The notes beneath the pieces are model-generated. The model searched no databases. It had not been told where the DNA came from and saw nothing but the letters and a program-made list of their open reading frames with translations. Below, one piece after another: positions 57,855 to 64,000 of a stretch of 64,000 bases of DNA. The DNA comes from Sorghum bicolor (Eukaryota > Streptophyta > Magnoliopsida > Poales > Poaceae), in the NCBI RefSeq assembly GCF_000003195.3, contig NC_012879.2, positions 37,498,647 to 37,562,646 of the forward strand, read 5' to 3'. A program made the translations under genes and the position numbers. Positions within the stretch are counted from its first letter, which is position 1. The number at the start of each line of letters is the position of its first letter.

Positions 57855-59648
57855 TCAGATGTTTAACAAAGCCTGGATCATCGATATGGCGCGTAAACGG
57901 ATCTGATTGGCTTCTTCTATCTCCTTTATGTCATCATCGGCAGAGCCCTCCACCGGCTTCACCTTCTTCTTCATCTGTAGTGCATTGCGGGCTTGGACAT
58001 TTCGCTCTTGTTCAAGAATCTTGATCGTCTCTGGCAGCTGACTTTCTTCTTGTTGAGCTTGGGACAAGGCTTCCTCCACCTGCTTGAGTTCTGTCAGCAG
58101 AGCCTCTCTCTTTGCCGATAACTCAGAGATCTTGTGCTTCAATACATCTCCCGAGGACTTTAGGATGCCGATGTTCTTGTGCTTTTCATTGACAAGGAGC
58201 TTCACTTTTATCATCTCTTCAGAGAGCTGAGCATGAGTAGCCCTATCGGCAAGACGTTGGGTGGCCTTTTGATATTGAAGTTGCCGACTTTCTAAGTAAG
58301 CAGCCTTGAAGAGGATCTCCTCGGCATCAGCAGGAATCTGGCATCTGAGTGTCTTGAACAAGGCCTTGGTCGGATCAGAGTCATCGACCAATTGGGCTGT
58401 GTCTTGATGGAGGAGGGCTGATAATTCTTCTAACTTTGCCCTGATTTCTTCCAATGTGATTCCAACTGCTCGAGAAGAACTTGCCTCCTCGCCTTCGTCT
58501 TTAGAGATGTCGATGGCAAAGGAGAACAAGCTGTCAGGAGAGTCCTGTTCCTGAAGAGGAAATAAAATAAGTTATTCTATGGTCCAGTATTGATAAATAA
58601 TATAGATAAAGATTGGGTGACTTACTTGTTTCAGGGCAATCTCTTGTCTCTGACTAGATGATGCCGATGGAACCACGGGCTGATCGGCTGGGGTTGCCGA
58701 TGGGACTATGTCAGCTGAAAGATTAACAGAAGCAATTATAAGATAGGAAAAGTAGGTTCATTGGCAACGATTCCATGGAAAGTATGTTACCTTGAGGGGG
58801 AGCAGTACTTGTCTGGATGGAGGAAACCACCGAAGCTATAATTGAACTTGTTGGATTGGCAGTTTGCTCGTGCACGTCAGCCGATGTGTCTTCTGGCTGA
58901 GGTTCCTCTGGATGGGGTTCTTCTGCGTAAGGTTCTTCTTGTGGCTGAGGAGGAGATGGTGCTTGTTGTTTCTGGACTTCTAGAGAAGAAGGAGAAGATT
59001 CCACCGGGATCGGTGATCTTGGAGGAGGGGAAGGTGTTGCTGTTCTCTGACGCTTCGCCTGTGTTCTGGTACTCTTCGAGCCTTTTCTCTTTGACTGGCT
59101 GGACTGGGGGGCATCGGCAGTCACACCTCTAGTTTTTGCCGATGCGCCGGTTTGCTGGTACAACAATGAAAATTTGTGAGTACAAGTGTAACAGATGTAA
59201 GAATGGAATCAGTATGGATAAAAGAATTTGAAAATTTACCTTGAAGGCTTGTGCTAAAGTAGAGGCAGCTACCGATGGAGATGCCTTCGTCCGCTTGATG
59301 GTGACTTTCTTGAGACGTACACCCCGATGCCTTGGTAGGACTGGGTCAAGAGCGGAAGGTATCTTTCCGCAGATCTAGAGAAAAGTTCTAGGCTCTAAAG
59401 GGGATTCTGTTTGTCTCTGCGTTGATCAGATCGGTAGGATCTGGGTTCCCTAGCGGACCGAGACATTGGAGATGTGGTTGATCGGTAGGGATGACAATTC
59501 TATTGGACAGATCCTAATAGTTTTTGGGGTAAAAAGAAGAACAAAAAAAGGGGTATTCAGTAAAGATGAACTGCGGATGAACAGGAGTGCGGTAAAAATA
59601 CAAGAGAGGAGTAGAACTGACCTCAGGCACGATGAAGTTGACGGCCAT
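57855..59648 (-). CDS. Antisense five-exon gene of E, unit 1 (predicted 436 residues)
   Basis: Predicted exons on the minus strand are 59622-59648, 59240-59374, 58791-59154, 58626-58714 and 57855-58550. All introns are GT-AG, lengths keep frame, and no stop interrupts. The first codons read MAVNFIVPE. Exon 3 is Pro/Ser/Glu-rich with a basic KRKGSKSTRTQAKRQR nuclear-signal-like stretch. The last exon is a long coiled coil (LEEIRAKLEELSALLHQ ... LEQERNVQARNALQMKKK). Tat elements are known to carry antisense genes before the 3' LTR; their function is unclear. Only 43 bases of the original upstream region remain before the duplication junction, so this copy has probably lost its promoter. Exon 2 is the least certain. 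Confidence 0.7.
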
Positions 59649-59691
59649 CTCCTAGTAGGGGAGAAGATTGAGAACTTGGGGGTTGTTGGAG

Positions 59692-60342
59692 TGATTGCTA
59701 TGTTTCTCATTTACCTTGCTAATATCACTATGCATGGGCGTAGTCTTGTCTCACAATGATTGCTAAGTATGCTTGCACTAATTATGATAATGCTAGACTA
59801 TATAGTTGAGAATAACTTAGGAAATATTCTTATAGTTCATTCTAATACCATGCTAATGACTTTCTAGAGTATCTAATTGAGGTGCTTATCATATTTATTA
59901 TGTAGCTAGTTATGATCAGATTAATTATCTTTGTCACTATTCATTACTTTATATATCTTTTATGTGACACTTATCCCTGTATGAAAGAGTTAGATAAATG
60001 TTCTCAATTATACATGCAATGATAGATACTCAATCTCATATTCTATTCTGTAATCAATGTTGATGATTGTTAATCCCTTCCCAGTGGTAAAAATAAAAAT
60101 AACGATACCTGGAATACTTCCTGGTTAAAATGCTACATCAGTATTAATCGGTACGCATGCAGATCCCATTCATTATTTATTTAGAAGAGCAATTGCATAT
60201 TTCAATACCGCGTCTCTCATGCCATGCTGGGGATGACAACTTGGCTTAAGTGGTGTGAGGGATAGGTTTGGCATTTTTGGCACCGTTACTAGATTTAGAG
60301 AACTTAGTCTACTTTTGGTAATGATGTTAAGAATACCCAACA
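59692..60342 (+). repeat. LTR fragment of F created by the tandem duplication
   Basis: It matches 56761-57411 of the F 3' LTR with minor differences and ends AATACCCAACA. It has no independent LTR start or target duplication, so it arose by duplication and not by insertion. Confidence 0.9.
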
Positions 60343-60630
60343 ATGAGTATAGAAGAGAATAAGAAGAGAGTTGCCAGATGGTATGATAAAAAGGTAAAAG
60401 CCAAGGTGTTTGCCGATGGAGACTTAGTATGGAAACTAATCTTACCGATTGAGACTAAAAGTTCAAAATTTGGGAAGTGGTCTCCCAATTGGTAGGGTCC
60501 CTACCGGATAAATCGATCTGCTCCTGGCAATGCCTATATCTTAGAAACTCTCACAGTAGTTGAATTTCCCATGGCATTAAATGGCAAATATCTAAAGAAA
60601 TATTACCCCATCATATGGGTCGATGCATAA
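60343..60630 (+). pseudogene. Integrase C-terminal end of element E, unit 2
   Basis: This is a copy of 57412-57699 with an in-frame TAG in the W-E-G-P motif (NWxGP) near 60495 and several other substitutions. Bases 60631-60785 are noncoding. Confidence 0.88.
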
Positions 60631-60785
60631 AAGTTTAAGTGCCGATAACATTCCTATCGGCTGGATTAAACTGTGTCTAGGGCCAGACTTGATGTTTTAA
60701 AAGGTGTCGATAACAATCCTATCGGCTAGACCAAAACATTAGAAGTGTTCAAAAGAAAAGAGCAAATATGCCACCGATGAAGAAT

Positions 60786-62578
60786 TCAGATGTTTAACAA
60801 AGCTTGGATCGTCGATATGGCATGTAAACGGATCTGATTGGCTTCTTCTGTCTCCTTTATGTCGTTATCGGCAGAGCCCTCCACCGGCTTCAGCTTCTTC
60901 TTCATCTGTAGTGCTTTGCGGGCTTGGACATTTCGCTCTTGTTCAAGAATCTTGATCGTCTCTGGCAGCTGACTTTCTTCTTGTTGAGCTTGGGACAAGG
61001 CTTCCTCCACCTGCTCGAGTTCTATCAGCAGAGCCTCTCTCTTTGCCGATAACTCGGAGATCTTGTGCTTCAATACATCTCCCGAGGACTTTAGGATGCT
61101 GATGTTCTTGTGCTTTTCATCGACAAGGAGCTTCACTTTTATCATCTCTTCAGAGAGCTGAGCATGAGTAGCCCTATCGGCAAGACGTTGGGCGGCCTTT
61201 TGATATTGAAGTTGCCGACTTTCTAAGTAAGCAGCCTTGAAGAGGATCTCCTCGACATCGGCAGGAATCTGGCCTCTGAGGGTCTTGAACAAGGCCTTGG
61301 CCGGATCAGAGTCATCGACCAATTGGGCTGTGTCTTGATGGAGGAGGGCTGATAATTCTTCTAACTTTGCCCTGATTTCTTCCAATGTGATTCCAACTGC
61401 TCGAGAAGAACTTGCCTTCTCGCCTTCGTCTTCAGAGATGTCGATGGCAAAGGAGAACAAGTTGTCAGGAGAGTCCTGTTCCTGAAGAGGAAATAAAATA
61501 AGTTATTCTATGGTCCAGTATTGATAAATAATATAGATAAAGATTGGGTGACTTACTTGTTTCAGGGCAATGTCTTGTCTCTGACTAGATGATGCCGATG
61601 GAACCACGGGCTGATCGGCTGGGGTTGCCGATGGGACTATGTCAGCTGAAAGATTAACAGAAGAAATTATAAGACAGGAAAAGTAGGTTCATCGGCAATG
61701 ATTCCATGGAAAGTATGTTACCTTGAGGGGGAGCAGTACTTGTCTGGATGGAGGAAACCACCGATGCTATAATTGAACTTGCTGGATCGGCAGTTTGCTT
61801 GTGCACGTCAGCCTATGTGTCTTCTGGCTGAGGTTCCTCTGGATGGGGTTCTTCTGCGTAAGGTTCTTCTTGTGGCTGAGGAGGAGATGGTGCTTGTTGT
61901 ATCTGGACTTCTAGAGAAGAAGGAGAAGATTCCACCGGGATCGGTGATCTTGGAGGAGGGGAAGGTGTTGCTGTTCTCTGACGCTTCTCCTGTGTTCTGG
62001 TACTCTTGGAGCCTTTCCTCTTTGACTGGATGGACTGGGGGGCATCGGCAGTCACACCTCTAGTTTTTGCCGATGCGCCGGTTTGCTGATACAACAATGA
62101 AAATTTGTGAGTACAAGTGTAACAGATGTAAGAATGGAATCGGTACGGATAAAAGAATTTGAAAATTTACCTTGAAGGCTTGTGCTAAAGTAGAGGCAGC
62201 TACCGATGGAGATGCCTTCATCCGCTTGATGGTAACTTTCTTGAGACGTACACCCCGATGCCTTGGTAGGACTGGGCCAAGAGCGGAAGGTATCTTTCCA
62301 CAGATCTAGAGAAAAGTTCTTGGCTCTAAAGGGGATTCTGTTTGTCTCTGCGTTGATCAGATCGGTAGGATCTGGGTTCCCTAGCGGACCGAGACATTAG
62401 AGGTGTGGTTGATCGGTAGGGATGACAATTCTATTAGACAGATCCTAATAGTTTTTGGGGTAAAAAGAAGAACAAAAAAGGGGTATTCAGTAAAGATGAA
62501 CTGCGGATGAACAGGAGTGCGGTAAAAATACAAGAGAGGAGTAGAACTGACCTCAGGCACGATGAAGTTGACGGCCAT
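60786..62578 (-). pseudogene. Antisense five-exon gene of E, unit 2, with a nonsense codon
   Basis: Exons correspond to those of unit 1: 62552-62578, 62171-62305, 61722-62085, 61557-61645, 60786-61481. Splice sites are conserved. In exon 3 a TCG Ser codon has become TAG near 61813, after EEPQPEDT. The upstream region as far as the 3' LTR is retained here, unlike in unit 1. Confidence 0.7.
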
Positions 62579-62621
62579 CTCCTAGTAGGGGAGAAGATTG
62601 AGAACTTGGGGGTTGTTGGAG

Positions 62622-63127
62622 GAGGTTCTTGAAGTTCTCGGAGCTCTCGAACAGCGCCGCCGCTAGAAAAGCAGAGTTGAGGCTGATGTGATGGAGAAGG
62701 AGTACCCGAGAAGGAACTATTTATAGGATAAAACGGGCAAGGGCAAATCTGACTTATCTCTTTGCCGTATCCGTGAAATCCGAGGGTACTCAGGTGGATA
62801 TGGTAACTGTTCACACGGTAATCAAGGGATTGCGTAGGTGATTTGACAGGAAGCGGTCAGAATCTGGAGATATTTCACTGTGCGGGATTTCCTGGTCGGT
62901 CCATCGGCAGCTTCTTCTAACGGTAATATTGCCGATGGGCGAATATGGTGGAGGTGTCCAGTTCGGGAGGTTGAGGAATTCGAGGAATCTACGGAAGAAT
63001 CGGGCTAGAGTTGTTTGGCTTCGACGGTCGGTTACCAAATTGAGAGGATTAATTTCGGAAAGGCATCATTATTGCAGAGAATTTCAGAGCATTAATGATT
63101 TTATACTCCGAAATTGGGGGGCATGTG
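62622..63127. other. 3' end region of E, probable upstream region of the antisense gene
   Basis: 506 bases between the duplication and the 3' LTR, containing no supported gene. On the minus strand this is the region upstream of the antisense ATG at 62578; CTATTTATAGG near 62725 reads as a TATA-like box in that direction (CCTATAAATAG). The polypurine tract AAATTGGGGGGCATG of E is at 63111-63127. Confidence 0.6.
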
Positions 63128-63822
63128 TGTTGACACCGTTTTTGGACACGTACCCAAGATCGGTATAGTGTAGATCGGCAAGATAGGGCAACAGTAACTG
63201 GTCTGCAGGAGAGTTGCCGATGAAGGGACAACTGAATGTGACTAAGTCCGTGGGTGGTGACGTGTTCATGCCGATGGTCAGCGTTAGCCTTTGCCGATGG
63301 CTGCGATGAGGAGTCTGCCGATGATTCGGAAGGAGAACCGAAAGCTTGCTGATTGGTCTATGGTGGTGTCCCAGTTTGTCATGGGAGGATAGTTTTGCAT
63401 TTTCCTTAGTTATTTAAGTCGTTTTGTATACGGATTCTGTTTAATTTAGAATTCGAGTCCTAGTCGTATCTGATTGTGGCTCTTTGAGCAGGGTATAAAT
63501 GTAGACCCTGGGGCCTTGTAATGAAGAATCTATCGATCAATTAAACACAAGCTTTTACTCATATTCCAGCATCTACTTTTTCGACGACTTCGTCATATTT
63601 TTTTATTACGATTTCTTAGGAGTTTGTCGACTTAAGCTCGGCGTATTCTCAAGTTCCATGTGAATACCTCTTGGCCGTGGCATCCGGGCGCATCGCTGTT
63701 GTCGGGACCAAAGTATTCGAGTTATCACCTTTGCCGATGTAAGGTCAAATCGGCTGGCACGCCTCAACGTTTGAAATCAGGTATTAGCCCTTTGTGTTTG
63801 CAGATCCACTTTTGCATCAACA
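63128..63822 (+). repeat. 3' LTR of E (695 bp)
   Basis: It has the same termini as 41865-42577, with more differences than the LTR pairs of H or F, fitting an older insertion. The TATA box is at 63494-63500. The target copy AGAGG follows at 63823-63827. Confidence 0.94.
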
Positions 63823-63827
63823 AGAGG

Positions 63828-64000
63828 TAGTCCTTTTTCCCCGAGACGGGAGATGAGGCGACTGAGAGATGCTAGGCATCCCATGACCCTCTGCACTCCC
63901 TTTAGGTTACGGATTGGGCCCATGTTCGTGATGGTAGGAGACCTTCTCGGGGTTGGCCTCGATCCCTCGCTCAGACACTATGAACCCGAGGAGCATGCCT
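63828..64000 (-). pseudogene. Reverse transcriptase thumb of element D, truncated by the window edge
   Basis: Minus-strand reading gives GMLLGFIVSERGIEANPEKV and, after a frameshift, LKGVQRVMGCLASLSRLISR and LGEKGLPL, typical of the Tat reverse transcriptase end. It joins directly to PLYRLLRKSEHF at 41859 once element E and one target copy are removed. Confidence 0.88.

Larger units (their letters stand above)
56761..59691 (+). repeat. Tandem duplication, unit 1 (2931 bp)
   Basis: This unit comprises the last 651 bases of the 3' LTR of F, the F/E junction, the integrase C-terminus of E, and the antisense gene of E up to 43 bases beyond its ATG. It is repeated directly as 59692-62621. The four bases GGAG are shared at the parent breakpoints (56757-56760 and 62618-62621) and occur once at the junction (59688-59691). 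Confidence 0.92.
59692..62621 (+). repeat. Tandem duplication, unit 2 (2930 bp)
   Basis: This is the direct repeat of 56761-59691. After 62621 the sequence continues into the unique 3' end of E, whereas unit 1 is followed by the second unit. The two units differ at scattered positions. Confidence 0.92.
41865..63822 (+). mobile_element. Tat-type Ty3/Gypsy retrotransposon E, with nested F and a tandem duplication
   Basis: LTRs lie at 41865-42577 and 63128-63822, with a perfect target duplication AGAGG at 41860-41864 and 63823-63827. Rejoining the flanks makes the reverse transcriptase of D continuous, which confirms the boundaries. Internal order: gag, protease, reverse transcriptase, Ty3-type RNase H, archaeal-type RNase H, integrase, then a long 3' region carrying an antisense gene. 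The two RNase H domains plus an antisense gene before the 3' LTR are Tat-lineage traits. It contains F (49163-57411) and a 2.93 kb duplication. All sense coding parts are broken. Confidence 0.95.

Noticed and set aside
59466..59759. Plus-strand 97-codon frame across the duplication junction
   Set aside because: It joins antisense-gene intron sequence to an LTR fragment and has no counterpart in unit 2.
59692..60342. Independent solo LTR insertion
   Set aside because: It lacks an LTR start and a target duplication, and its flanks are explained exactly by the tandem duplication.
62434..62814. Minus-strand frame as an alternative first exon of the antisense gene
   Set aside because: It reads through the predicted intron 1, gives low-complexity Ser/Leu-rich sequence, and the MAVNFIVPE exon with a GT donor is more convincing.
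1..64000. CRISPR array, bacterial operon or phage-like region
   Set aside because: No spaced short palindromic repeats, no ribosome-binding-site-led gene clusters, and all coding matches plant LTR retrotransposons.
1..64000. Host genes, tRNA or rRNA genes
   Set aside because: Every stretch longer than a few hundred bases could be assigned to a retrotransposon. tRNA-like matches are only primer binding sites of 12-19 bases.

Overview
The window is intergenic, repeat-packed plant nuclear DNA, almost certainly from a grass (Poaceae) and probably panicoid; the organism call is inferred from the element families. No host gene, rRNA, tRNA, CRISPR array or bacterial gene organisation was found. Essentially every base belongs to an LTR retrotransposon, and the elements are nested up to four deep.

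Element labels used below. D: an old Ty3/Gypsy Tat-type element on the minus strand, and the outermost host (39656-41859, resuming at 63828-64000). C: one ~4 kb Tekay-type LTR on the plus strand inserted in D, now in three pieces (8651-9442, 23003-23754, 38359-39655). B (4428-8650, minus) sits in C, and A (1-4427, minus) sits in the leader of B; both are Tekay-type and run off the left edge. G: a Ty1/Copia element on the minus strand inserted in C (9443-23002, target duplication AAACT). I: an Athila-type element inside G (13273-21795). H: a nearly complete, young Tekay-type chromovirus inside C (23755-38358). E: a Tat-type element on the plus strand inside D (41865-63822, target duplication AGAGG). 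F: a non-autonomous gag-protease element inside E (49163-57411, target duplication ATGAG). After F inserted, a 2.93 kb segment spanning the F/E junction was duplicated in tandem (56761-59691 and 59692-62621).

The most unusual object is the extra gene upstream of gag-pol in H (28543-29586). From its own ATG, its N-terminus closely copies the histone H3 tail. The H3K9 motif is kept exactly, while the positions of K4, K14, K18 and K23 carry Arg and that of K27 carries His. A possible small globular domain, a long coiled coil and a histone-chaperone-like acidic tail follow. The same element encodes an integrase with a C-terminal chromodomain, the module class that reads methylated H3K9. This pairing is the best candidate for an undescribed system in the window.

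Second-tier observations are: (1) a five-exon gene of predicted 436 codons on the antisense strand of E, present twice through the tandem duplication; (2) F, which lacks pol and carries two tandem retropepsin domains but shares LTR ends, tRNA-Asp primer site, polypurine tract and conserved 3' stem-loops with the pol-bearing element I, suggesting mobilisation in trans; and (3) a small reading frame inside the 4 kb Tekay LTRs that differs between subfamilies mostly at synonymous sites.

Most coding regions are broken, often by stops that look like C-to-T changes (Gln or Arg codons to stops), as expected of methylated DNA. The pol of I is open throughout, and H is broken by a single stop in its integrase.
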